Source: an uncultured Eubacteriales bacterium
Lineage (GTDB): Bacteria; Bacillota; Clostridia; Christensenellales; Aristaeellaceae
NCBI GenBank assembly: GCA_900315675.1
Contig: OMZY01000001.1
Location: forward strand, 248,001 to 312,000
Reading direction: 5' to 3'
DNA: 64,000 nt
Shown: piece after piece, positions 35,148-44,580 of the stretch
Position numbering within the stretch: the first letter of the stretch is position 1
How the letters are laid out: each line of letters starts with the position of its first letter
Program-made: the position numbers and the translations under genes
The notes under the pieces: generated by a model
Databases searched by the model: none
The model's input: only the letters and a program-made list of their open reading frames with translations
Told to the model about the DNA's origin: nothing

Positions 35148-35449
35148 ACGTGCAGAAACTGAAGGGCATGATCGGGCTGGCAGCCAGAGCAAGACAGACA
35201 GCTGCCGGAGCGGATGCGTGCAGAATTCTGATCAGATCCGGAGAATGCGGTGTTCTGCTGATAGACGGCGGAACTGCATATAACACCCGTAAGAGGGCTG
35301 AAGAGATGTGTGAAAGGACAGGAACTGTGAAGAGAATCCTGCCTGAAGGACTGATTGAGGCCGCAACGGGGAAGAACAACATGATCCTTGGAATCCGGAA
35401 AGGTTCCTTTGCAGAACAAATCCTGAAGGAAACCGGGAACGAAGAGTGA
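35144..35449 (+). CDS. ylxQ: YlxQ, L7Ae-family K-turn-like RNA-binding protein
   Basis: A 101-residue L7Ae/L30e-type protein beginning with GTG that overlaps the rnpM stop. [30 protein letters not shown] is the typical first half of the fold. The exact RNA target is not established. The fixed place between rnpM and infB supports the assignment. Confidence 0.9.
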   Translation: MNVQKLKGMIGLAARARQTAAGADACRILIRSGECGVLLIDGGTAYNTRKRAEEMCERTGTVKRILPEGLIEAATGKNNMILGIRKGSFAEQILKETGNEE

Positions 35450-35477
35450 AAACTTTCAACAAGAGATAAGAGCTCTA

Positions 35478-38330
35478 ATGAGCGACGGGGGGAAACAACA
35501 CCGAATGGCGAATGTGAAATTAAAAGATGCCACGAAAGAACTGGTGGAAGAGGCTTCCGGTATTCTGGAAGAAGCGACCAGAATCCGGAAGGAGGCGGAC
35601 GGTCTTTTTGACGCGCTGAAGCGGCTCGATACAGAAATGAACCGCCAGGCGGAAGAAGAGGCTGCACGCCGCAGGCAGCAGGAACAGATGAAGGCGCAGT
35701 CTGCCCATACGAAGGCATTCACAATGCTGGATGATGACGAAAAGCAGATGATGGAAGCAGCCCGGAAGGAAGAAGCGTCCAAAGCGGCTGAATCTGTTCC
35801 GGAAAAGTCTGTGAAGAAGGCCGAGGAACCCGCCAGAAAAGAAGCGGAACCTCCGGCTGCGGAGAAACCCGCCGAGCCTGCAAAACCCGCCGCAGAAGAA
35901 AAGAAACCTGCCAAGAAGGTTGAATCCTATGTGGCGACACCGGATGATCCGGATCCCACAAGGCCGGCTGCTCCGAAGAAACCTGCGATCGGTCAGATCA
36001 TGAGCCGTCCGGGAGACAATCCGCCTCCTGCAAGGCCTGCGCGTCCAGCAGGACAGAACGGACCATACGGCCGTCCTGCCAACCAGTCCGGACCTTACGG
36101 CCGTCCTGCCGGCGGTCAGAGCGGTCCTTACGGCCGTCCTGCGGGCCAGCAGCCCGGTCAGTTCGGGCGTCCTGCCGGCGGTCAGAACGGACCTTACGGC
36201 CGTCCTGCCGGTCAGCAGTCCGGTCAGTTCGGCCGTCCTGCCGGCGGCCAGAACGGACCTTACGGCCGTCCTGCGGGCGGCCAGACGGGCGGTAACCGTC
36301 CTCAGAGCGGTTTCGGCGGACGCCAGGGATCTGCCGGAGGCGGACGGCAGCGTACGCCTGAGCTTGCTGTTCCGATGGAGAAGGAACGGGTTTCCAATTA
36401 TGATCCCAACAAGAAAAACTATATCCGTCAGCATGATCCGGAACATGTCAGCCGGAACCGGAAACAGGCGAGCAAGAACGCACACTTTAACGGTTATGAC
36501 GATGAAGTGATCCGCGGCGGTAAACGCGCACGGTCCAAGAAACCCAGCGCGCAGCAGATGATGGCTCCCATCAAAATTGAGACAGCCTACATGGCCGGCG
36601 ATACGATCACAGTACGTGATCTGACGGAAAAAATCGGCAAATCTGCCAGTGAGATTATCAAGAAGCTGTTCCTGCTGGGCAACATGGCTACAATCAACAG
36701 CGAAATTGATTTTGATACCGCACAGCTGGTCTGCTCTGATTTCGAGATTACGCTTGAACGAAAACAGGAACAGACCGCGGAAGCCGCACTCGTTGCGGAA
36801 GACTTCGACGACGCGGAAGAAAACCTGCAGCCCCGTCCGCCTGTGGTTACCATTATGGGACATGTTGACCACGGCAAGACCAGCCTGCTGGACTATATCC
36901 GCAAGAGCCGCGTGACAGCCGGAGAAGCCGGCGGTATTACCCAGCATATCGGTGCCTATACCGTTGACGTGGACGGAAAGAAGATTACTTTCCTCGACAC
37001 ACCCGGTCATGAAGCGTTTACCGCCATGCGCGCCCGCGGCACCCAGGCAACGGATATCGCTGTGCTGGTCGTCGCTGCCGATGACTCCGTGATGCCTCAG
37101 ACGGTTGAGTCCATCAATCATGCCAAGGCCGCGGAAGTGCCGGTAATTGTCGCCATCAATAAGATGGATAAGCCTGACGCCAATCCTGACCGCGTCAAGC
37201 AGGATCTGACCCAGTACGGGCTGGTCTGCGAAGACTGGGGCGGAGAGACAATCTGTGTTCCTGTTTCCGCCGTTACCGGACAGGGTGTTGATGATCTGCT
37301 TGAAATGATTCTTCTCCAGGCGGATATGCTGCAGCTGCAGGCCAATCCGAACCGACTGGGCAAGGGCGTCATTATTGAAGCAAAGCTGGACAAAGCAAGG
37401 GGCCCGCTGGCGACCGTACTGCTGCAGAACGGTACGCTGCATGTGGGAGACAGCATTATTGCGGGTCTTGCTTCCGGTAAAGTCAGGGCGCTGATCAACG
37501 ACAAGGGCGAACGCGTCAGTGAAGCGGGTCCGTCCATGCCTGTCGAAATCATGGGCTTTGACGATGTGCCCAGCGCAGGAGATGAGATGATTGCCGTCGG
37601 CGACGACCACCTGAGCCGTCAGGTGGCGGATGAACGCCGTGAAAAGATCAGGGCAAGCCGTGAAGCAACCATGGCCAAGATGAGTATGGAGAATCTGTTC
37701 TCCTCCATTGAAGCCGGTAAGGTTACCACGCTGAATCTGATTATCAAGGCTGACGTACAGGGCTCTGTGGAAGCGGTGAAACAGGCGATGGAGAAGCTGA
37801 GCAGCGATGAAGTGAAAATCCGTGTACTGCACAGCGCTGCCGGTGCCATTACAAAGGATGACGTCAACCTTGCCTCCGCATTCAACGCCATCATTATCGG
37901 TTTCAATATCCGTCCTGACGCTTCCGCCAGAGAAGCTGCTGAAAAGCAGAAGGTGGATGTTCGGATGTACACGGTCATTTATAAGGCCATTGAAGATATG
38001 GAACTGGCCATGAAGGGCATGCTGGAACCCGAATACCGGGAAGTTCTCCTGGGTCATGCGGAAGTCCGGAATGTGTTCAAAATCACAGGATCCGGTATTA
38101 TTGCCGGCTGCTATGTCACGGACGGCAAAGTCCAGCGGAATGCCGGCGTACGCCTGCTGCGTGACAATGTGGTGGTATTTGAAGGCAAGCTGAGCAGTCT
38201 GCGTCATCTGAAAGACGATGTGAAGGAAATGGCCGCCGGATATGAATGCGGTATGAGCCTGGAGGGCCATAACGATATCAAGGAAGGCGACGTTGTCGAG
38301 TGCTATATTATGGAGGAGATCCCGCGCTGA
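35478..38330 (+). CDS. infB: Translation initiation factor IF-2
   Basis: A 950-residue GTPase that places initiator tRNA on the 30S subunit. The G1 loop GHVDHGKT is at about 461-468, followed by DTPGHEAF and [10 protein letters not shown], then the C-terminal tRNA-binding domains. The N-terminal ~360 residues are a linker: a coiled, acidic segment, an Ala/Pro/Lys stretch, then seven repeats of [10 protein letters not shown] or [10 protein letters not shown] at about 195-275. The N-terminal IF2_N domain before the G domain ([21 protein letters not shown]) is intact. ATG 35505 after GGGGGG may be the real start instead of 35478. Confidence 0.95.
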   Translation: MSDGGKQHRMANVKLKDATKELVEEASGILEEATRIRKEADGLFDALKRLDTEMNRQAEEEAARRRQQEQMKAQSAHTKAFTMLDDDEKQMMEAARKEEASKAAESVPEKSVKKAEEPARKEAEPPAAEKPAEPAKPAAEEKKPAKKVESYVATPDDPDPTRPAAPKKPAIGQIMSRPGDNPPPARPARPAGQNGPYGRPANQSGPYGRPAGGQSGPYGRPAGQQPGQFGRPAGGQNGPYGRPAGQQSGQFGRPAGGQNGPYGRPAGGQTGGNRPQSGFGGRQGSAGGGRQRTPELAVPMEKERVSNYDPNKKNYIRQHDPEHVSRNRKQASKNAHFNGYDDEVIRGGKRARSKKPSAQQMMAPIKIETAYMAGDTITVRDLTEKIGKSASEIIKKLFLLGNMATINSEIDFDTAQLVCSDFEITLERKQEQTAEAALVAEDFDDAEENLQPRPPVVTIMGHVDHGKTSLLDYIRKSRVTAGEAGGITQHIGAYTVDVDGKKITFLDTPGHEAFTAMRARGTQATDIAVLVVAADDSVMPQTVESINHAKAAEVPVIVAINKMDKPDANPDRVKQDLTQYGLVCEDWGGETICVPVSAVTGQGVDDLLEMILLQADMLQLQANPNRLGKGVIIEAKLDKARGPLATVLLQNGTLHVGDSIIAGLASGKVRALINDKGERVSEAGPSMPVEIMGFDDVPSAGDEMIAVGDDHLSRQVADERREKIRASREATMAKMSMENLFSSIEAGKVTTLNLIIKADVQGSVEAVKQAMEKLSSDEVKIRVLHSAAGAITKDDVNLASAFNAIIIGFNIRPDASAREAAEKQKVDVRMYTVIYKAIEDMELAMKGMLEPEYREVLLGHAEVRNVFKITGSGIIAGCYVTDGKVQRNAGVRLLRDNVVVFEGKLSSLRHLKDDVKEMAAGYECGMSLEGHNDIKEGDVVECYIMEEIPR

Positions 38331-38331
38331 C

Positions 38332-38712
38332 ATGAGTTACCAGAGAATTGACAGGATATCAGAAGAAGTCCGCCGGGAAGTGGACGCCATCATCCGTGAA
38401 GAACTGCACGATCCAAGAATCAGCGGTACTTTCTCGGTGACACGGGCTGAAGTAACCGGCGATCTCCGGTATGCCAAAATTTATGTCAGCGTACTGGAGG
38501 ATGAACTTCGGGAAGTATTGATCGAAGCGCTGAAGAATGCCAAAGGCTATATCCGGCGTTCCCTCGGAAAACGGATGATTATCCGTTATACACCCGAGCT
38601 GATTTTTGTCAGCGACCGGAATATTGCCTACGGTGTTCATATAGCAAAGGTGCTTTCGGAAGCAATCAGTACAGAGAACGGATCCGGTGACAGCGATGAG
38701 CAGGAATCCTGA
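38332..38712 (+). CDS. rbfA: 30S ribosome-binding factor RbfA
   Basis: A 126-residue KH-like factor for 16S rRNA 5'-end maturation. RISEEVRREVDAIIREELHDPRI, and IYVSVLEDE followed by RRSLGKRMIIRYTPELIFVSD, are diagnostic. I start it at ATG 38332, directly after the infB stop, with GGAGGA inside infB about 14 nt upstream. The in-frame ATG at 38293 would add a 13-residue extension that is only infB shadow. nrnA overlaps its 3' end. Confidence 0.94.
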   Translation: MSYQRIDRISEEVRREVDAIIREELHDPRISGTFSVTRAEVTGDLRYAKIYVSVLEDELREVLIEALKNAKGYIRRSLGKRMIIRYTPELIFVSDRNIAYGVHIAKVLSEAISTENGSGDSDEQES

Positions 38713-39664
38713 AGCAATAGCCCGGATGATCCGGGACGCACAGCGTATTGCCATCTGCAGTCATATCAACCCGGACGGTGATACACTCGGTTCCGCGGCA
38801 GCCATGCGGCTGGCCCTCATAAAAATGGGGAAGGACCCGGTTCTGTTCTGCGACGGAAAAGTGCCGGATCAGCTGTCTTTTCTGCCCGGTATCGAAGAAA
38901 TGAGGATTCCGGATGAAATGGAAGAATCCTTTGATCTGCTGCTTGCTGTGGATGTCAGTGACATACGGCGGCTCGGAAACGGTGAAAAACTGATCCGGAA
39001 AAGCCTGCACACCGCGCAGATCGATCATCATCCGACCAACCCGCTGTTCATGGAAGAAAACAGCGTTGACGGTGACGCTCCGGCATCCTGCATCCTGATC
39101 AGGGAGCAGATCGCTGCGCTGGGACTGGAAATTGACAGCGACATGGCTGTTTGTCTGTACACAGGAATCAGTACGGATACAGGGAATTTCGCTTTTGCAT
39201 CTACAAATGCGGAGTGCTTTGAGATCATGAGTGAACTGATGGGGCACGATCTTCCGCTCGCAAAGCTGAACCGGATTCTGTTCCGGGAAAGGGCCAAACC
39301 CCAGGTATTGCTGATGGGCAGAGCATTGAACAGCCTGCGTTATTATGAAAACGGACAGATCGCGGTGATGAAGCTTACGCAGCGGGACTTTGAGGAATGC
39401 GGCGCATTAAGCGAACATGCGGATACACTTGTGAACTTCGGTCTGGATACGATCGGAACCCGTATGGCCATGCTGGCCAGAGAGGGAGAAGACGGAACCA
39501 TCAAGTTTTCACTCAGAGCAAAAGAACCGGACTGCGTGAGTGATATTGCACAGCAATTCGGCGGCGGCGGACATCCGCAGGCTGCGGGAATCACCATGTA
39601 CGGAAAACTGGATGAGACGGCCGGCTCTGTGCTGGACGCACTGATCCATAAACTGAATGGATAA
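38687..39664 (+). CDS. nrnA: DHH-family oligoribonuclease/pAp-phosphatase NrnA
   Basis: A 325-residue DHH-DHHA1 phosphoesterase that degrades nanoRNA dinucleotides and dephosphorylates pAp. Metal-binding motifs are SHINPDGDTLGS, AVDVSD, the QIDHHPTN that names the family, and a later GGGGHPQAAG in DHHA1. The start is GTG 38687 or ATG 38696. Both overlap the end of rbfA, so translation is coupled. Confidence 0.93.
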   Translation: MTAMSRNPEAIARMIRDAQRIAICSHINPDGDTLGSAAAMRLALIKMGKDPVLFCDGKVPDQLSFLPGIEEMRIPDEMEESFDLLLAVDVSDIRRLGNGEKLIRKSLHTAQIDHHPTNPLFMEENSVDGDAPASCILIREQIAALGLEIDSDMAVCLYTGISTDTGNFAFASTNAECFEIMSELMGHDLPLAKLNRILFRERAKPQVLLMGRALNSLRYYENGQIAVMKLTQRDFEECGALSEHADTLVNFGLDTIGTRMAMLAREGEDGTIKFSLRAKEPDCVSDIAQQFGGGGHPQAAGITMYGKLDETAGSVLDALIHKLNG

Positions 39665-39667
39665 AGA

Positions 39668-40573
39668 ATGAACGGTTTTTATAATATCCTGAAACCTACC
39701 GGAATGAGCAGCGCGGCCGTTGTGGCCGTGCTGCGCCGGCTTACCGGCGTTAAACGTATCGGTCATGCCGGAACACTGGATCCGGAAGCCGCAGGCGTGC
39801 TGCCCGTGATGACCGGGAAAGCCGCGCGGCTTTTTGATTATCTGGCCGATAAGGAAAAAGAATACGTGGCGGTCTGTGCTTTCGGTACCCGCACGGACAC
39901 CCAGGACGCAACCGGAGCCGTGATTGAGGAAGGCGATAATTATCCCGACAGGGAAACTTTCCTGAAAGCCGCAGAAGCGCTGACGGGAGATATTATCCAG
40001 ACTCCAAGCATGTTCAGTGCCATCAAGGTCGGAGGACAGCCGCTGTATCTGCGGGCAAGAAAAGGCGAGACGGTGGATGTTCCAGCACGGAAAGTCCGGA
40101 TTGACCGGATTGAACTGCTCCGTGAAACAGAAAATCATGGCTTTGAAATCAGAGTCAATTGCGGCAGGGGTACTTACATCCGCACCCTGTGTGAGGATCT
40201 TGGCAAGAAGTGCGGCTGCCCTGCCCATATGAGAAGTCTCCTCCGGACGAAGAGCGGCGCTTTTACCATTGACAATGCCCTATCCCTTGAAGAGGCAAAG
40301 GCACTGGCGGAAGACGGACTACTTGAATCCAGACTGCTTCCGCCGGATTATGCGATCGGGCATTTGCCGCGGATAAATATACCGGCTGCATACCGGAAAA
40401 AGGTGGAAAACGGTGTGAAGCTTCCGGTGCTGCCGGCAGCAGAGGAAGTACCGGAAGGCGGCCCCATGAGGATCTACCTGGACAATCAGTTCTGGGGAAT
40501 CTGTATCCGAAGGGGAGACGAACTGGCCTGGAAGGCACAAATCGCACCGGAAGAAGCTGAGGAGATGAACTGA
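39668..40573 (+). CDS. truB: tRNA pseudouridine(55) synthase TruB
   Basis: A 301-residue enzyme making pseudouridine 55 in the tRNA T-loop. The catalytic Asp38 is in GHAGTLDPEAAGVLP, YxxR-type blocks follow (KEYVAVCAFGTRTDTQDATG), and RVNCGRGTYIRTLCEDLG is present. The gene begins 3 nt after nrnA ends. The C-terminus is of the Gram-positive length. Confidence 0.96.
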   Translation: MNGFYNILKPTGMSSAAVVAVLRRLTGVKRIGHAGTLDPEAAGVLPVMTGKAARLFDYLADKEKEYVAVCAFGTRTDTQDATGAVIEEGDNYPDRETFLKAAEALTGDIIQTPSMFSAIKVGGQPLYLRARKGETVDVPARKVRIDRIELLRETENHGFEIRVNCGRGTYIRTLCEDLGKKCGCPAHMRSLLRTKSGAFTIDNALSLEEAKALAEDGLLESRLLPPDYAIGHLPRINIPAAYRKKVENGVKLPVLPAAEEVPEGGPMRIYLDNQFWGICIRRGDELAWKAQIAPEEAEEMN

Positions 40574-40574
40574 A

Positions 40575-41492
40575 ATGCACGTGATCCAAAGACCGCACAA
40601 GGCGGGGGAACGGGTCATTGCCCTGGGAATGTTTGACGGAGTCCACAGAGGCCACAGAGCCCTGCTGATGAATGCGAAACGGTTAGCAGACGAGCTGGGT
40701 GTTCCGCTCAGAGTCTGTACATTCAACCGGCATCCGCTGGAAATCATCCGGCCTGACAATCCGCCGGAGATGATTTCGACCATTCCTGAAAGAGCCTCTC
40801 TGATGTATGGGATCGGCGTGGATGAAATGGAACTGATTCCTTTTGACAAAATGACTGCGGACATGGAACCGGAAGTGTTCCTGGAAAGAATGCGAAGCTT
40901 TCTGGATGTACGGGCTGTGGTAGCCGGCTGGAATTATTCCTTCGGCAGACAGGGACGGGGAAATGCTGAACTGCTGCAGGCAGACGGGGAGAAATACGGA
41001 TATCAGGTCCTGGTTGAACCGCCGGCGACGCTTGAAGACGGAACCGTTATCTCCAGTACTCTGATCCGGCAGATGCTGAAGGAAGGCAATACTGAGAGAG
41101 CCGCGGAACTGCTTGGGTATCCCTACGCACTGACCGGGACTGTTGCACAGGGAAAACATCAGGGTCACGGACTGGGATTCCCCACAGCCAATATTGAACC
41201 CTGGAAACGCAAAGCACTGCCGAAATACGGTGTTTATACCGGGCTGCTTGAAACCCAGAATGATACACTGCCTGCCGTTGTGAACATCGGCATACAGCCG
41301 ACCATTCCCTCCGGCAAGGTAACGGTAGAGGCCCATGCGCTGACAGAAAGCCCCGAACTGTACGGGCAGAAGGTGAGGCTTTCTCTTCTGAAGATGCTGC
41401 GGGAAGAAAAACAGTTCCGCTCCAGGGAAGAACTGGCGGAGCAGATCGAAAGAGACCGCAACGAAGCCATGAGACTGTTTGACATGGCATAG
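40575..41492 (+). CDS. ribF: Bifunctional riboflavin kinase/FAD synthetase
   Basis: A 305-residue enzyme converting riboflavin to FMN and FAD. The N-terminal nucleotidyltransferase domain has ALGMFDGVHRGHRALL and GWNYSFGRQGRGN. The C-terminal flavokinase domain (from ~180) has GTVAQGKHQGHGLGFPTANI and VVNIGIQPTI. It starts 1 nt after truB and is the last gene of the rimP operon. Confidence 0.96.
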   Translation: MHVIQRPHKAGERVIALGMFDGVHRGHRALLMNAKRLADELGVPLRVCTFNRHPLEIIRPDNPPEMISTIPERASLMYGIGVDEMELIPFDKMTADMEPEVFLERMRSFLDVRAVVAGWNYSFGRQGRGNAELLQADGEKYGYQVLVEPPATLEDGTVISSTLIRQMLKEGNTERAAELLGYPYALTGTVAQGKHQGHGLGFPTANIEPWKRKALPKYGVYTGLLETQNDTLPAVVNIGIQPTIPSGKVTVEAHALTESPELYGQKVRLSLLKMLREEKQFRSREELAEQIERDRNEAMRLFDMA

Positions 41493-41520
41493 ATGGTTGG
41501 ATTACGGACTGTCCGCGGCA

Positions 41521-41549
41521 TTGCGGCGGTACGGTCCGGGTTGTATAAT
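41521..41549 (+). promoter_or_regulatory. Promoter of glgP
   Basis: TTGCGG (41521-41526), 17-nt spacer, consensus TATAAT (41544-41549). An imperfect GC-rich dyad (about 41505-41538) lies over the -35 box and could be the weak terminator of the ribF transcript. Confidence 0.6.
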
Positions 41550-41587
41550 TACGCTGTCAGAATCAGGTTAATGTCTGGAGGAATAAC

Positions 41588-44104
41588 ATGCCAGCCACGA
41601 AGTTTGACAAGGAATCCATCAAGAATACTATCGTCGGAAAGATCCAGCGGTATAACGGACTGACTATTGAAGAGGCATCACCGCATCAGATCTACCGGGC
41701 TGTTGCCTCCACGGTGCGCGATCAGATCATGCAGAAGATGATTGCGAGCCGGGAGGCCTGGAAAAAGCAGAAGGGTAAAAGCCTTTACTATCTCAGCGTG
41801 GAATTTCTGATGGGCCGCAGCATGTACTGCAATATGCTGAACCTGCTCTCCACAGAGGAGTATACTGAAGCCCTTTCAGAGCTTGGTATTGATATCAAAG
41901 ATGTACTGAAGGAAGAACCGGAACCCGGACTCGGAAACGGGGGACTCGGCCGTCTGGCTGCCTGTTTCCTGGATAGCCTGAGCTGTCTGGATCTGCCTGC
42001 CATGGGATGCACCATCCGCTATGAGTACGGCCTCTTCCGCCAGAAGATCGTTGACGGGCAGCAGGTGGAAATGCCGGACAGCTGGCTGGAAAACGGCAAT
42101 GTGTGGGAAACCGCAATGATGGAAGACACCTGTGAGGTGCATTTCGGCGGCCATGTGGATGAAATCGAAATCAACGGCCGTCAGAAGTTTGTGACCCGTG
42201 ATTATTATACCGTGGAAGCCGTTCCATACGATATGCCTGTGGTCGGATATGACGCCACGATTGTCAATCCGCTGAGAATGTGGTCCGCCAGGAGTCCGAA
42301 GAAACTGGATCTGAACTGCTTCGGAGAAGGACGCTATGTGCAGGCATCCGAAGAGATTCAGCTGGCCGAAGCAATCAGCAAAGTGCTTTATCCGGAAGAC
42401 CGCCATTACGAAGGGAAAATGCTTCGCCTGAAACAGCATTATTTCTTCACAAGCGCGTCTCTCCAGTACATTCTGAAGGATTACAAGAGACGCTTCGGCA
42501 ACGATATGAGCAAACTGCCGGAAAAAGTGGTTATTCACATCAATGATACGCATCCCGGTATGGCGATTCCCGAACTGATGCGCCTGCTGATTGATGAAGA
42601 AGGACTGGGCTGGGACGAGGCATCCGCTATTGTGCAGAAAACCATCGCCTACACCAATCATACAATTCTGGCGGAAGCACTGGAAAAATGGCCGGTAAGC
42701 ATGGTACAGCAGCTGCTTCCCCGCTGTTATCAGATTATCTGTGAGATGAACCGCAGACTCTGCGAACGGCTGTGGAACTTTTTCCCGGGCGACTGGGACC
42801 GGATCGCGAGGATGGCGATTATCAGTTATGACAATGTACATATGGCCAATATGTGCGTTGCCATGAGCTATTCCGTGAACGGCGTCAGCAAACTGCACGG
42901 TGAAATCCTGAAGGAAGAAACATTCCATGATTATAATCTGGTGATGCCGGAGAAATTTTCCGCCATTACCAACGGAATCACACACCGCCGCTGGCTTATG
43001 AGCTGCAATCCGGAACTTACGGATCTGATCAGTGACGCTATCGGGACCGACTGGATTAAAAATCCGGAAGGATTAAGCGCACTCCGCCCCTTTGCGGATG
43101 ACGCCGCTTTCCGTGAAAAGTTCGGGAAGATCAAACAGCACAATAAGGAACGGCTGGCCCGTATGCTGAAAGAACGGCAGGGATCCGTTGTGGATCCGTC
43201 CTATATCTTCGACGTACAGGCAAAGCGACTGCATGAATATAAACGGCAGATGCTGAATGCCCTGCATATTCTTGTACTGTATAACCGGATTGTGAATGAT
43301 GAGCACTTCACAATGGAACCCAGGGTATTCATCTTCGGTGCCAAGGCAAGCCCGGGATATTACCGCGCCAAGCAGATTATCCGGATGATCTGCGCATTGA
43401 GCGATCTGATCGCCAAACACCCGCGGGCACGAAAGATGCTCCAGGTTGTGTTCCTTGAAAATTATGATGTCAGCAGTGCTGAAGTGCTGATTCCGGCAGC
43501 CGAGGTTTCCGAGCAGCTTTCCACAGCCAGCAAGGAAGCCAGCGGTACCGGCAATATGAAGTTCATGATGAACGGAGCAGTCACCATCGGCACGATGGAC
43601 GGCGCGAACGTTGAAATCAGTGAACAGGTCGGTATGGACAATATTTATATCTTTGGTATGCGTTCAGATACAGTACGGGACATGTACCGTGAAAACAGCT
43701 ATAACCCCATGAATATTTTTGAAACCAATCAGGAAATCCGACAGGCCATGACGCAGATGATTGACGGAACCCTGATGCCGGACAATCCGGCTGCCCTTCA
43801 GGACCTGTATCACAGCCTGCTGCTGGGCAGCTGGGGTTCAATGGGGGACAGCTACTTTGTGCTGAAGGATTTCGGATCCTACAGCATGGCTCAGAGACGG
43901 CTGAACAGTGATTATGCCGACCGTAACAAGTGGCTGAAAATGGCAGTAACCAATACGGCAATGTCCGGTATCTTCTCTTCGGACCGTACCATACGGGAAT
44001 ACAATGACAGCATCTGGCATCTTCAGCCCCTGAATAAAACACTGATGCCTAAAGAAGAACAAAAAGAAGAAACTAAAACCGGAAAACAAAAAGCAAAGAA
44101 GTAA
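41588..44104 (+). CDS. glgP: Glycogen/maltodextrin phosphorylase
   Basis: An 838-residue PLP-dependent GT35 phosphorylase releasing glucose-1-phosphate from alpha-1,4-glucans. The PLP Schiff-base lysine is about K658 in EASGTGNMKFMMNGA, followed by TIGTMDGANVEI. The N-terminal glycine loop, GLGNGGLGRLAACFLDS, is intact. The C-terminus carries a Lys/Glu-rich tail (EEQKEETKTGKQKAKK) beyond the usual fold. It has its own promoter and terminator, and works with glgB at 28779 and the phosphohexomutase at 16951. Confidence 0.96.
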   Translation: MPATKFDKESIKNTIVGKIQRYNGLTIEEASPHQIYRAVASTVRDQIMQKMIASREAWKKQKGKSLYYLSVEFLMGRSMYCNMLNLLSTEEYTEALSELGIDIKDVLKEEPEPGLGNGGLGRLAACFLDSLSCLDLPAMGCTIRYEYGLFRQKIVDGQQVEMPDSWLENGNVWETAMMEDTCEVHFGGHVDEIEINGRQKFVTRDYYTVEAVPYDMPVVGYDATIVNPLRMWSARSPKKLDLNCFGEGRYVQASEEIQLAEAISKVLYPEDRHYEGKMLRLKQHYFFTSASLQYILKDYKRRFGNDMSKLPEKVVIHINDTHPGMAIPELMRLLIDEEGLGWDEASAIVQKTIAYTNHTILAEALEKWPVSMVQQLLPRCYQIICEMNRRLCERLWNFFPGDWDRIARMAIISYDNVHMANMCVAMSYSVNGVSKLHGEILKEETFHDYNLVMPEKFSAITNGITHRRWLMSCNPELTDLISDAIGTDWIKNPEGLSALRPFADDAAFREKFGKIKQHNKERLARMLKERQGSVVDPSYIFDVQAKRLHEYKRQMLNALHILVLYNRIVNDEHFTMEPRVFIFGAKASPGYYRAKQIIRMICALSDLIAKHPRARKMLQVVFLENYDVSSAEVLIPAAEVSEQLSTASKEASGTGNMKFMMNGAVTIGTMDGANVEISEQVGMDNIYIFGMRSDTVRDMYRENSYNPMNIFETNQEIRQAMTQMIDGTLMPDNPAALQDLYHSLLLGSWGSMGDSYFVLKDFGSYSMAQRRLNSDYADRNKWLKMAVTNTAMSGIFSSDRTIREYNDSIWHLQPLNKTLMPKEEQKEETKTGKQKAKK

Positions 44105-44107
44105 AGA

Positions 44108-44140
44108 AGAAAAGCACGGCCCCGGCCGTGCTTTCTTTTA
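44108..44140 (+). terminator. Terminator between glgP and the convergent small gene
   Basis: AAAGCACGGCC (44111-44121) and GGCCGTGCTTT (44124-44134) form a stem followed by CTTTT. On the complement it is followed by TTTTCTTCTTTAC, so it can also end the leftward gene at 44153. Confidence 0.88.
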
Positions 44141-44152
44141 AGCTGTAATGCT

Positions 44153-44398
44153 TTATTTGCCTTTGAAAATCTTCAGAATTTTGCTGATAAAACCGCCGGC
44201 TTCCTTGACAGCATCTCCTGTAATATTGCCCAGTTGTCCGGTTACGCCTTTAACCACGTCACTCAGCTGTGAGGGATCAAGATCCACTCCGAGCAGATCC
44301 TTGATCGCTTTCAGAGGATCGGCAGTGAATTTCGCAATCAGATCCTTGTTTCCTGTCAGTTTTGCAACAAGATCACCAATCAGTTTCTGGATATCCAT
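44153..44398 (-). CDS. Small DP-motif protein of unknown function
   Basis: An 81-residue, mostly helical protein. Its middle, DLIAKFTADPLKAIKDLLG followed by VDLDPSQLSDVV, resembles the helical N-terminal pattern of Nif11/nitrile-hydratase-like leader peptides and related small clostridial proteins. The C-terminus is Gly- and Lys-rich (GGFISKILKIFKGK) and amphipathic. No maturation enzymes are nearby, so a RiPP precursor is not supported. It has a near-consensus promoter and a GGAGGG ribosome site, so it is probably well expressed. It is divergent from the H1-like gene at 44581. Confidence 0.6.
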   Translation of the reverse strand: MDIQKLIGDLVAKLTGNKDLIAKFTADPLKAIKDLLGVDLDPSQLSDVVKGVTGQLGNITGDAVKEAGGFISKILKIFKGK

Positions 44399-44451
44399 GA
44401 CATACCCTCCTGTTCATTTTTCGGATGCAACCATCCGTTACTGTTACATAT

Positions 44452-44480
44452 ATTATAGCCGCTTCAAAGTTGTATGGCAA
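44452..44480 (-). promoter_or_regulatory. Strong promoter of the 81-residue protein gene
   Basis: On the complement: TTGCCA (44480-44475), 17-nt spacer, TATAAT (44457-44452). Confidence 0.75.
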
Positions 44481-44511
44481 GAGCATAACAAAGCAAAAAG
44501 AAAAGAAAGAC

Positions 44512-44541
44512 TTGAAGTTGTATCACTGTTTGCGTTACAAT
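44512..44541 (+). promoter_or_regulatory. Promoter of the H1-like protein gene
   Basis: TTGAAG (44512-44517), 18-nt spacer, TACAAT (44536-44541, 5/6), about 40 nt before the ATG with an AGGAGG site between. Confidence 0.65.
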
Positions 44542-44580
44542 CTATACAAATGAAAGTAACATATACAGGAGGTTCTGATT

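Noticed and set aside
35520-38333. 937-codon leftward open frame opposite infB
   Set aside because: It mirrors the IF-2 gene and its repeats, lacks a ribosome site and has no plausible protein features.
44153-44398. RiPP precursor peptide (Nif11/NHLP-like leader) with a biosynthetic cluster
   Set aside because: The helical DP pattern is similar, but no maturase, transporter or peptidase gene for such a pathway is nearby and the C-terminus has no typical core-peptide residues.
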